Origin: CAZOKH01 sp964580315
GTDB taxonomy: Bacteria; Chloroflexota; Anaerolineae; Anaerolineales; Anaerolineaceae
Direction of reading: 5' to 3'
NCBI GenBank assembly: GCA_964580315.1
Contig: CAZOKH010000050.1
Span: 1-26,918 of the forward strand
Length of the DNA: 26,918 bases
The notes below the pieces were generated by a model. The model saw only the letters and a list, made by a program, of their open reading frames with translations, had not been told where the DNA came from and made no database searches. Of the stretch, positions 1 through 6,877 are shown in pieces. The translations under genes and the position numbers were made by a program. Within the stretch, counting starts at the first letter, position 1. Each line of letters starts with the position of its first letter.

Positions 1-289
1 TGAGAACTTTGATGCCTTTGGTGATCAGGGCTTCAACGTTCTCTTTTTCTTTAGCCGAGGAACCCTGGCTGAACAGGATTTCCACTTCATAGCCAGCCTG
101 TGTCAAGGCATCTTTGAAGCGGGTTTCGTCCTGAATCCAGCGCGGCTCGTCTTTGGTCGGCAGCACAATACCAACCGCCAGTTTGCTTTCTTCGGCGGCA
201 GGTGCGGCGGCAGGCGCGCAGGCTGAGAGAACTGTCCCAGCCACGAGCAACACTGCTATTAGAACAAACAACGTACTCTTCTTAAACAT
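1..289 (-). CDS. Sugar ABC transporter substrate-binding lipoprotein, N-terminal part (cut by left edge)
   Basis: Reading on the minus strand from ATG at 289 gives about 96 residues still open at base 1. The N-terminus has a basic start, a hydrophobic stretch and a lipobox (LSAC) with the lipidated Cys at about residue 24, followed by an Ala/Pro linker. The mature part begins with a beta strand (AVGIVLPTKDEPRW) and continues IQDETRF, like periplasmic-binding proteins of the ChvE/xylose-binding type that feed monosaccharide ABC importers. The start is supported by a strong ribosome site (GGAGG, 7-nt spacer). I infer a membrane-tethered sugar receptor; the sugar cannot be read from this fragment. 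The ATPase and permease genes would lie outside the window to the left. Confidence 0.8.
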   Translation of the reverse strand, partial: MFKKSTLFVLIAVLLVAGTVLSACAPAAAPAAEESKLAVGIVLPTKDEPRWIQDETRFKDALTQAGYEVEILFSQGSSAKEKENVEALITKGIKVL

Positions 290-391
290 TCTTGATCCTC
301 CTGATTTTGATATAACTGGTTTTGGTTTTTCGTGACATGCAGCAAAAAAGAATTTTCCGTATCCTACTTACGGTCCACCCCCTTTCGATAC

Positions 392-420
392 ATATCAAAT
401 GTTCGTTTGATTATCAGCAA
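392..420 (-). promoter_or_regulatory. Candidate promoter with embedded inverted repeat for the sugar-binding lipoprotein gene
   Basis: On the minus strand TTGCTG (415-420) and TGATAT (392-397) are separated by 17 nt. The -10 overlaps an inverted repeat, ATCAAA-6 nt-TTTGAT (394-411). A repressor bound there would block the promoter, as expected for a sugar-inducible transporter. The boxes are weak matches, so this is inference. Confidence 0.4.
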
Positions 421-469
421 GCTTCCACTCCATGTTTGATTTAACGAATTAGAAACACACGATAATCGC

Positions 470-516
470 AGGTTAATTTAGCCCTTAACCTTGATAACGA
501 CATGTTAAGATTAACA
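470..516. promoter_or_regulatory. Cluster of TTAA-centred inverted repeats in the divergent intergenic region
   Basis: Two exact inverted repeats are seen: AGGTTAA/TTAACCT (470-476 with 485-491) and TGTTAA-GA-TTAACA (503-516). They lie between the divergent lipoprotein and response-regulator genes and are candidate operators. The regulator is unknown. Confidence 0.35.
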
Positions 517-544
517 AAAAACTCGAGCTTATTGAAGCTCATTT

Positions 545-590
545 CCCCTAATCTGGTTAGGGGATTCCCCCTAATAGGCTGTGGTATAAA
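545..590 (+). promoter_or_regulatory. Candidate promoter and operator of the response regulator; possible leaderless start
   Basis: An inverted repeat CCCCTAA-5 nt-TTAGGGG (545-563) is followed by a further copy of the half-site, CCCCTAATAGG (568-578). Next comes an extended -10 box, TG-G-TATAAA (582-590). The -10 ends 7 nt before the ATG at 598 and no Shine-Dalgarno sequence is visible. Transcription would therefore begin at or next to the start codon, giving a leaderless mRNA. The repeat sits in the activator or autoregulation position near -35 to -50. Confidence 0.45.
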
Positions 591-597
591 TGAGAAT

Positions 598-1641
598 ATG
601 GATAAAAAACGAATTCTGCTCGCTGATGATCATGCCATTGTCCGCGCCGGTATTCGGAAAGTGGTTGAAGAATTCACCGATCTCGAGGTAGTGGCAGAGG
701 TGGGAAATGGTCCTGCGCTCATTGCAGGGCTGGAACAGTTTAAGCCCGATTGCATTCTGATTGATGTGACCATGCCGGATTTCGACCCGGTAAACACCAT
801 CCGCAATATTCGCACCGAAAATCCAGAATTAAAAATCCTGGTGGTCAGCGCTTATGATGACGATGTTTATGTGCAGGGTTTACTGGGAGCAGGTGTAAAC
901 GGCTATCACCTGAAAGACCAGCCGTTAAGCGATTTAAAACTGGCCATCCAGCGCGTGCTGGCCGGTGAACGCTGGATTTCCAGCCCGTTGATTTCAAAAC
1001 TGGTGGGCCCCACCCAGCCTTCTGTCGCCTCGTCCCTTTTAACAGAGCAGCAGAAGAAGATTCTCCGCCTGCTGCAAGAAGGTCACGGAAACCAGAGCAT
1101 CGCCCAGGAAATGGGATTAAGTATTAAGACGGTCGAAAATCACCTTACCCGTCTTTACAAACACCTGGGAGTACAAAGCCGCTTGGAAGCCGTCAATTAT
1201 GCCCTGCAAAATCCTGAAGTTCTGGGAGTGAGCGGGCAAAAAGCACTCACCCAGGAAGACACAACCGTTTCCAAAGACATTGGAATCTTGCTGGTGGATG
1301 ACAATGTTCGCTATCTGCGCCAGTTGCAGCGTGTGTTGGGAAAAGTGTGCCCGCAGGCCATTCTGTATGAAGCTGAAACCATTGCCCAGGCGGTGAACCT
1401 GGCAAAACGCATCTCGCCGCAGCTTGTGCTGGTAGATGTAGCCCTGGGAGAAGAAGACGGCATTCGCTGCGCCAGGCGCATCAAAGCCGTCTCACCTCAA
1501 TCGCGCATTGTTACCATCAGCGCCTATCCTGACCGTGAATTTCACCGCCTCAGCCTGGAAGCCGGTGCCATCGCATTCCTCGATAAGAAAGACCTCGACG
1601 CGGTCACCCTCCAGCAGGTTATTGAAGACGTAATCGGCTAA
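598..1641 (+). CDS. Response regulator with REC - LuxR HTH - REC architecture
   Basis: The 347-residue protein has three domains. The first receiver (residues 4-120) has acidic D10/D11, phospho-acceptor D56, S84 and K106. A LuxR/NarL-type helix-turn-helix (148-203) contains the typical LTEQQKKILRLL...IAQEMGLSIKTVENHL pattern. A second receiver (227-345) has D234/D235, D280, S308 and K330. Both receivers keep the residues needed for phosphorylation. Usual NarL-type regulators end at the HTH, so the C-terminal receiver is unusual. The start at 598 is chosen because the family begins MDKKRILLADDH; an upstream in-frame ATG at 502 would add 32 unrelated residues. No histidine kinase is adjacent, so its partner is unknown. 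Confidence 0.88.
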   Translation: MDKKRILLADDHAIVRAGIRKVVEEFTDLEVVAEVGNGPALIAGLEQFKPDCILIDVTMPDFDPVNTIRNIRTENPELKILVVSAYDDDVYVQGLLGAGVNGYHLKDQPLSDLKLAIQRVLAGERWISSPLISKLVGPTQPSVASSLLTEQQKKILRLLQEGHGNQSIAQEMGLSIKTVENHLTRLYKHLGVQSRLEAVNYALQNPEVLGVSGQKALTQEDTTVSKDIGILLVDDNVRYLRQLQRVLGKVCPQAILYEAETIAQAVNLAKRISPQLVLVDVALGEEDGIRCARRIKAVSPQSRIVTISAYPDREFHRLSLEAGAIAFLDKKDLDAVTLQQVIEDVIG

Positions 1642-1652
1642 TCTCCCCTTTT

Positions 1653-2207
1653 TTATCGCAGATCCAATTCTTTTGCCGCCCAGTCAATCACCATGGGAAT
1701 ATCGATATTGGACAGGTCGGTGGTATCGATTTCAAGGCAGGGGCTCAGTCGCATGGGCTGGGCGCGCAGGGCAACATCCATCAATTCGGGCACATAGTCA
1801 GCACCCGGATGCCCTTTGTGACGTTTATCGACCCGGTCCAGGTAGCGTTTCGCCAGCACTTCACCCGGCGCATGACACCAAATTTCAACAAACTGGTCAA
1901 TTCCTGCTTTTTCCAAACCTTCCTTGAAGTTATAGTAAGGCGGAAAGCCCATCCAGATATCCAGGACAGTCAACACATCCCTGGGAAAATCAGCAATCAG
2001 CCGCCAGATAATGTCGCGTGTAATCAAGCCGAGTTTGCGGTTGTATTCACGATCGCCAATACCCAAACCATCAAACATGGCTTCTTTGATGGTATCCAGG
2101 GTGATCAGGGGAGCATTAAAGTGATTTGTAAGAGGCACTCCGATTGTTGTTTTTCCGGATGCAGGTAACCCATTAATGATGATTGCTTTTCGAATCGTTG
2201 CCGCCAT
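1653..2207 (-). CDS. P-loop ATP-binding protein, small-molecule kinase-like (AAA_33 type)
   Basis: This 184-residue protein begins with a strand and a Walker A loop, GLPASGKT (about residues 13-20), followed by LITLDTIKEAMFDGLG. That pattern occurs in AAA_33 / zeta-toxin-like / shikimate-kinase-like nucleotide and small-molecule kinases. A lid-like arginine-rich segment (AKRYLDRVDKRHKGHPG) occupies the expected position, around residue 120-136. The substrate cannot be told from sequence. The start has a good ribosome site (GGAG, 8-nt spacer). The gene is convergent with the response regulator, 11 bp away, and divergent from the beta-propeller gene. Confidence 0.75.
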   Translation of the reverse strand: MAATIRKAIIINGLPASGKTTIGVPLTNHFNAPLITLDTIKEAMFDGLGIGDREYNRKLGLITRDIIWRLIADFPRDVLTVLDIWMGFPPYYNFKEGLEKAGIDQFVEIWCHAPGEVLAKRYLDRVDKRHKGHPGADYVPELMDVALRAQPMRLSPCLEIDTTDLSNIDIPMVIDWAAKELDLR

Positions 2208-2246
2208 TAAAAAATCTCCATTCCATTTTTATCAATAATCCATTCG

Positions 2247-2259
2247 GTGATTTTATCAC
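2247..2259 (-). promoter_or_regulatory. Candidate -10 element with overlapping inverted repeat for the P-loop kinase gene
   Basis: On the minus strand TG-A-TAAAAT forms an extended -10 (2250-2258). It lies inside a perfect inverted repeat, GTGAT-AAA-ATCAC (2247-2259), about 40 nt upstream of the ATG. No good -35 is visible. A repressor site is possible. Confidence 0.3.
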
Positions 2260-2322
2260 GCCACGCCGGATGAATGCCTGGCTGCCGGATTGGAACTTTT
2301 GATCATCGATAACCCGTCGGGC

Positions 2323-2350
2323 TTGACACAGATTTGTTGTCGGTTAGAAT
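2323..2350 (+). promoter_or_regulatory. Sigma-70 type promoter for the beta-propeller gene
   Basis: A perfect TTGACA (2323-2328) and TAGAAT (2345-2350) are separated by 16 nt. The start point would be near 2357, giving a 5' leader of about 120 nt. That leader contains CCCACCAT (2358-2365) and its complement ATGGTGGG (2411-2418). Confidence 0.55.
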
Positions 2351-2477
2351 CGCTCAACCCACCATTATTTGTCTGAATTAAATGCAACAGCCGAAATATT
2401 ATTGGCAAACATGGTGGGCTTACTGGATGAAAAATTCGGGATTTTTATAAATTGATCGACCAACCTTACCTCTTCCC

Positions 2478-3845
2478 ATGAAACCTTTAGATCGTTCCGC
2501 ACTTCTGGTTATTGTCCTCTCACTGGCGCTATTGGCGGGTCTCATTGCATCGCAGAGTCTGACCCCGGTGCATGTTACCTGTTCCAACGCCACAAACTGT
2601 GAAGCCATCAGTCTTCAAGGCTCGGTAACATTTACATTTTCACGCCCGGTGGAATCTGAAAAAATCGAACAGGCTTTCTCAACCAATCCATCCACACCCG
2701 GAAAATGGATTTGGATGGACAACCGCCGCGCTCAATGGATAGCTTCATCGCCTTTTCAATCTCAAAATTCAATTACCTTCAAATTTGAAAAATCCAACGT
2801 CGGTAAAAACAATGAAACGCTGGCGCAAAATTATGAATGGCAGGCTGACGTTCGCGCACCTCAAGTTTTATACCTATCAAACGGCGATGTGCAAGAACTA
2901 TTCAAAGTGGATCCAGACGATCCTTCCAAACCTGTGCAGTTGACCCACACCGATAACAGGATTTTCGATTACCAGCCGTCAAGCGACGGTGAATGGATCG
3001 CCTTTTCGGCAGTCAACGAACAAAAAGGGACTGATATTTGGATTATGGATCGTGATGGAAACAACACACAGATATTGATCGATTGCGGCGAAGACCGCTG
3101 CACGACGCCAAGCTGGTCACTGTTAACCAGCGAAATGGCTTACACCCGCGAGCAGGCGCCAGTCGCCACTGCCAGCCCGCACGGTGCACCCCGCCCCTGG
3201 ATTTATCATCTCATCACCGGCGACACCTACCCGCTTTTCAGCGATACGCAAAAAATTGGTTACGACCCCGTCTTCTCGCCGGATGGGGAATGGATTTCTC
3301 TCTGGAACGGGATTGACGGCGGCATTCTCATTGTGAACCGCGCCGGTGGAAAAACATATCTAGTGCCCACCGCCAGCGGCGACACCGGCAGTTGGACATC
3401 TGATGGCAAGACGCTTTTTTATGAAGGCATTGTCATCGGTGAAACCAGGAATCACAGCACCATTCTGCGCGCTGAAATTGAAAGCCAGAAAACCACCACC
3501 ATCCTGGGCGACAATTTGGATCTATCCGGTTATAACTACAAAACCCCTGCATGGAATCCTGCCGGCATCGGGCTGGCAATCGCTGCCCAGCCTAACCCGA
3601 AAATCCCGGGCATGGAAGTGTGGTTGGTTTCACCAGATGGTGAAAAAATGCAAACAATTTCATCAGATCTGTCCAGTATCGCATCCTTCTTTGACTGGTC
3701 TCAGGATGGTCAAAAGTTGATCTTCAAGACGGGCACCCTGTCTGGCATAACCGGCCAGGGCAAAATCGTTCTATGGAATCTCAACCAGGAAAACAAATTG
3801 AGCACTCTGGCGAATAATGCCAGTTTCCCAAAATGGCTGCCGTGA
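2478..3845 (+). CDS. Secreted or membrane-anchored Ig-like plus TolB-type beta-propeller protein
   Basis: 455 residues. Residues 8-26 form a hydrophobic signal peptide or anchor. Residues about 40-115 resemble a bacterial Ig-like domain of the SbsA/Big_5 kind (GSVTFTFSRPV...AQWIAS). From about residue 135 to the end there are repeated PD40/TolB-like blades with patterns such as QPSSDGEWIAFSA, DPVFSPDGEWISLW, SWTSDGKTLFYEG and DWSQDGQKLIF. This predicts an extracytoplasmic beta-propeller, probably for protein or ligand binding; no enzyme motif is seen. An in-frame stop lies about 28 nt upstream and no other standard start codon intervenes, so ATG 2478 is the start although no clear ribosome site precedes it. 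It ends just before a strong hairpin. Confidence 0.8.
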   Translation: MKPLDRSALLVIVLSLALLAGLIASQSLTPVHVTCSNATNCEAISLQGSVTFTFSRPVESEKIEQAFSTNPSTPGKWIWMDNRRAQWIASSPFQSQNSITFKFEKSNVGKNNETLAQNYEWQADVRAPQVLYLSNGDVQELFKVDPDDPSKPVQLTHTDNRIFDYQPSSDGEWIAFSAVNEQKGTDIWIMDRDGNNTQILIDCGEDRCTTPSWSLLTSEMAYTREQAPVATASPHGAPRPWIYHLITGDTYPLFSDTQKIGYDPVFSPDGEWISLWNGIDGGILIVNRAGGKTYLVPTASGDTGSWTSDGKTLFYEGIVIGETRNHSTILRAEIESQKTTTILGDNLDLSGYNYKTPAWNPAGIGLAIAAQPNPKIPGMEVWLVSPDGEKMQTISSDLSSIASFFDWSQDGQKLIFKTGTLSGITGQGKIVLWNLNQENKLSTLANNASFPKWLP

Positions 3846-3854
3846 GAAACAAAA

Positions 3855-3896
3855 AAACAGCCGCCGCAAGTATGAAAACCCTTGCGGCGGCTGTTT
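3855..3896. terminator. Strong intrinsic terminator between convergent genes
   Basis: A perfect 16-bp stem (3855-3870 with 3881-3896, containing CAGCCGCCGCAAG) closes a 10-nt loop. On the minus strand it is followed by seven T residues (complement of 3851-3857), so it best terminates the YhfC-like gene. On the plus strand the tail is only TTTACAAAT, but the stem probably also stops transcripts of the beta-propeller gene. Confidence 0.9.
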
Positions 3897-3916
3897 ACAA
3901 ATAAGAATAAATTTCA

Positions 3917-4711
3917 TTAACCTTCCGTTTGCGTATCCACACTGACCGCCGGTTGTACTTCATTGGGTTTGGGATAGTGCGCAGCAATCTGACGAATGCC
4001 CCACCACGAAATCAAACCAAACAGCAGCACAATCGCTTCAATCGTCCACAGTTTGCCAACCGTTTCCACACCCCAAAACTGGGCGAAGCCTGCCATTGCA
4101 TCCAGCAAAGATTTGTGTGCAAACGAAACCCACATCCAGCGCGATTTACCCGTCAGCACCCCAAAAAACAGCAGCAAATTGCACACCATGTGAACCAGGA
4201 TGGTGCCAAACCGCTCAGCCACAGGCCCCAGCGCGTACAACGGATCATTCAGCACAGACAGGCTTTTTAACGCCTCTTCCGGCAGTGCTTGAGGAGAAAT
4301 CAATGCGGCGGTTGTTGTGCCCAGTGAAGAAAGCCCCAACAACAACGCCTCAAAAACGCCAAACCCCACTGCAAAAACCAGCGCTTTATTGAATGGAACT
4401 TTGCCCAGGCGCGTATAACGTAGCAGCAGCCAGGTCATCAGCACCTCGGTCACACCGGTCATCAGTCCCACATATACATAGAAAAGAATGCTGCCCGGCG
4501 CCCATAGCGCCTCGGGAACAAAAATCGCTTTATACAGATGCGGATTCACCGGGATGGCGATCATGAACTTCACAACCACGGTCACAGTCCAGGCCAACGC
4601 CCCCAGCCCAAAATAACCCCAGCCGCCGCCTCGGCGCAGCGCATAAATCGCAAAAGCAATCGAAACGACAATCATCCCAATCCCGGCAAGTAGTGCATTC
4701 GGTGTAATCAT
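3917..4711 (-). CDS. YhfC-family (intramembrane metalloprotease-like) membrane protein
   Basis: 264 residues with about seven hydrophobic segments. It resembles YhfC, a relative of CAAX-type intramembrane proteases, in having a Gly-rich helix ending in Glu (AVGFGVFEALLLG), a helix with ER...H (AERFGTILVHMVCNLLL) and a helix with H...D (FAHKSLLDAMAGF). From my memory of the family, the first motif normally carries a His (GHGG-like) where this protein has Phe-Gly, so metal binding may be altered. The start at 4711 has a strong ribosome site (AGGAGG, 7-nt spacer). It lies 78 bp downstream of feoC but has its own ECF-type promoter and a strong terminator, so it can be expressed apart from the feo genes. 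Confidence 0.65.
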   Translation of the reverse strand: MITPNALLAGIGMIVVSIAFAIYALRRGGGWGYFGLGALAWTVTVVVKFMIAIPVNPHLYKAIFVPEALWAPGSILFYVYVGLMTGVTEVLMTWLLLRYTRLGKVPFNKALVFAVGFGVFEALLLGLSSLGTTTAALISPQALPEEALKSLSVLNDPLYALGPVAERFGTILVHMVCNLLLFFGVLTGKSRWMWVSFAHKSLLDAMAGFAQFWGVETVGKLWTIEAIVLLFGLISWWGIRQIAAHYPKPNEVQPAVSVDTQTEG

Positions 4712-4751
4712 GATGGAACCTCCTGTTTGTTCGCATTTACAGACCTAACTA

Positions 4752-4780
4752 TATACGGAACAAACCAGAGAAGGTTGCAA
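4752..4780 (-). promoter_or_regulatory. ECF-sigma promoter of the YhfC-like gene, matching the sigma operon promoter
   Basis: On the minus strand TTGCAACC (4773-4780) is followed after 15 nt by CGTATA (4752-4757), which equals AAC-N16-CGT. The form resembles the known SigW-type consensus (TGAAAC, then CGTA). The same two boxes at the same spacing stand before the ECF sigma gene at 14915-14943. The start point would be near 4745, about 35 nt before the ATG. Confidence 0.7.
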
Positions 4781-4789
4781 TGGCCGATT

Positions 4790-5086
4790 TCATTTAGCCT
4801 GATCGTTATTCCTGTCCACCACAGACAACGAATAAGTTTTGGGAACCCTGGCAATGAAAGGACAGGTAGCTGCCCCGCTACAAGCAGAGCAGCTACCCCC
4901 CATGGCGCAATTCTTTTCGTCCTTTTTTTCAGCCAGGTCATCCTCCAGTTTCAATCGCCCCTTACGCACCCAGTACATCAGCATGCCCTCCAGGGCGCCC
5001 TGCTCAATGCCCAACTTTCGTCCAAGCACTGTCAGCGAGATCGATTCTTTGGATTGTTTGATTTCGTACAAGACCTGGTTTAGCAT
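4790..5086 (-). CDS. feoC: FeoC-like winged-helix protein with cysteine cluster
   Basis: 98 residues. Residues 1-48 form a winged-helix of the FeoC type (MLNQVLYEIKQSKESISLT...LGRKLGIEQGALEGML). They are followed by four cysteines, C60, C66, C69 and C75, spaced C-x5-C-x2-C-x5-C, which matches the loop that binds a [4Fe-4S] cluster in FeoC proteins. FeoC is thought to sense iron or oxygen and to control FeoB stability or activity. The start has a ribosome site (GGAG, 6-nt spacer). It is the last gene of the feo cluster, 51 bp after the FeoB membrane part. Confidence 0.85.
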   Translation of the reverse strand: MLNQVLYEIKQSKESISLTVLGRKLGIEQGALEGMLMYWVRKGRLKLEDDLAEKKDEKNCAMGGSCSACSGAATCPFIARVPKTYSLSVVDRNNDQAK

Positions 5087-5137
5087 TCATTACTCCAATT
5101 TTTTCACCAATAAGATGCACAATACTGACAATAGACC

Positions 5138-6877
5138 TTATCCCAGTCCAAGCAGTTGACCGCCCTGGAATACCAGGAACGCCATCAGCCAGGCCAAAGC
5201 CAACTGTCCAAAAACACTCACCAGTGTCCACTTAATTCCCAACTCCTGGGCTTCAGCAGCCACCGCCACCATGCAGGGTGTATAAATCAACACAAAGACC
5301 ATGAAAGCCAGGGCTGCCAGCATGCCGTGACCATTGCTGGTTTCATTGAAATTATCCTGGACTGCCGCCATCAATGCGGTTAGTTCTTCTTCTTCCTCTT
5401 CCTCAAACAGGTTGACGCCCACAATCAACGGAAGCGATTTAACCGTATCCACCGTGGCGCCGATAAAACTGGTGACAATTTCGCCAATATCCTCGAAGAA
5501 TGTTGGGGTCGCACCTTCTTCTTCCGCTTCCCCTTCTTCAACCGCGTAAACCTGTGACATGGTGCTGACAACAACTTCCTTGGCTACAAAACCAGTAACC
5601 AGGGCGCTGCTGGCTTCCCAACTGCCAAATCCCAGCGGTTGAAATGCCGGGGCAATCACCTGGCTGGCAGTGGCAAAAGCGCTTTTGTCAACGTCGGTTT
5701 CAGCGAAACTACCCTCTCCCTTTGCCGGGATAGCCATGAGAAGCCATAAGATTACACTGACCGCCATGATGGTTGTCCAGGCTTTATAGAGGAAAGCGCT
5801 GGTGCGTTCCCAGGTGTGCAGCCAGATACCCCGCAAAGTGGGCAGGCGGTATGGCGGCAGTTCCATAACAAAGGTTGAGCTTTCTTTGCCTTTAAAAAGG
5901 CTGTTTTTCAATACAATCCCCAGCAGAATGGCAGTGAGAATACCCAGCAAATATAAGGAAAAAATGACGGTGCTGGAATTTTGTGGGAAGAAAATGGCAG
6001 CAAACAGAACATAAACCGGCAGGCGCGCCCCACAAGACATGAAAGGCACCAGCAAACCGGTCAGGATGCGATCTTTATTATTTTCCAATGTGCGGGTGGC
6101 ATAAAAAGCTGGTACGGTACAACCAAAACCAACCAGCATAGGCAGGAAGCTCTTGCCGTGCAAACCAAAAGTGTGCATCAGGCGGTCCATGACAAATGCC
6201 GCGCGCGCCATATAGCCCGAATCTTCCAGGATTGCCAGGGCAACAAACAAGAACATCAACACCGGAACAAAGACCAGCACGCCGCCGACACCGGCAACAA
6301 TTCCATCCAGGAACAAGCTTTCAACCCAGCCGCCGCCCAAGCCAAGTGCGCCGATAATGGAAGTGACCCAGCGAGCAATCGGTCCATTGATCACGCCGTC
6401 CACCCAGTCCAAATACGGCGCCGAAACATCCGCAGTTAATTTAAAAACCACCCACATGGCTGCCAGGAAAATTGGGATACCAAGCAGGCGGTTTGTGACA
6501 ATTTTGTCAATCTTATCTGATGAAGTGAGACGGTTTTCAGCAGGGCGCTGCACGGTTTCACGCACCAGCCCATTAATCCAGCCGTAGCGGCGGTCGGCTA
6601 TTGCAACATCAACCTCATCGCCATAAATCTCTTGCAAGCGAGTAATGCTCTTTTGGGCCTCCTCTAACAGATCAGCGCCGCCCATCAAGGTCTTGAGGCG
6701 CAGGGCAATATCTTCATCTGCCTCAAGTAATTTGATCGCCAGCCAACGCGCCGGGAATAACGCTGCAATTGCCGGTGTATTGGAAATTAATCCCACCAGG
6801 CGGGAAATTTCTTCTTCAGCTTCGCGTCCATAATCAATTACAAAGCTGCGAGATGCCATTGAAGCTGAGACGTTCAT
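5138..6877 (-). CDS. feoB: FeoB, GDI and membrane portion (split gene, C-terminal part)
   Basis: 579 residues forming the membrane channel part of the ferrous iron transporter. Residues about 1-110 match the helical GDI/spacer region of FeoB (ARWLAIKLLEADEDIALRL, then IADRRYGWI). Gate regions follow: GFGCTVPAFYATRT (250-263), in which the usual GCNVPA is GCTVPA, and SCGARLPVY (281-289). Two acidic stretches lie in the C-terminal half (a VEEGEAEEEG segment and a run of seven Glu). It overlaps the G-domain gene by 4 bp (ATGA) and has its own ribosome site (AAGGAG, 9-nt spacer), so the split looks genuine and translationally coupled rather than a sequencing frameshift. Confidence 0.92.
   Translation of the reverse strand: MNVSASMASRSFVIDYGREAEEEISRLVGLISNTPAIAALFPARWLAIKLLEADEDIALRLKTLMGGADLLEEAQKSITRLQEIYGDEVDVAIADRRYGWINGLVRETVQRPAENRLTSSDKIDKIVTNRLLGIPIFLAAMWVVFKLTADVSAPYLDWVDGVINGPIARWVTSIIGALGLGGGWVESLFLDGIVAGVGGVLVFVPVLMFLFVALAILEDSGYMARAAFVMDRLMHTFGLHGKSFLPMLVGFGCTVPAFYATRTLENNKDRILTGLLVPFMSCGARLPVYVLFAAIFFPQNSSTVIFSLYLLGILTAILLGIVLKNSLFKGKESSTFVMELPPYRLPTLRGIWLHTWERTSAFLYKAWTTIMAVSVILWLLMAIPAKGEGSFAETDVDKSAFATASQVIAPAFQPLGFGSWEASSALVTGFVAKEVVVSTMSQVYAVEEGEAEEEGATPTFFEDIGEIVTSFIGATVDTVKSLPLIVGVNLFEEEEEEELTALMAAVQDNFNETSNGHGMLAALAFMVFVLIYTPCMVAVAAEAQELGIKWTLVSVFGQLALAWLMAFLVFQGGQLLGLG

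Noticed and set aside
4708..4941. 77-codon minus-strand open frame overlapping feoC
   Set aside because: It lies in another frame over the FeoC cysteine region and the ECF promoter and resembles no family.
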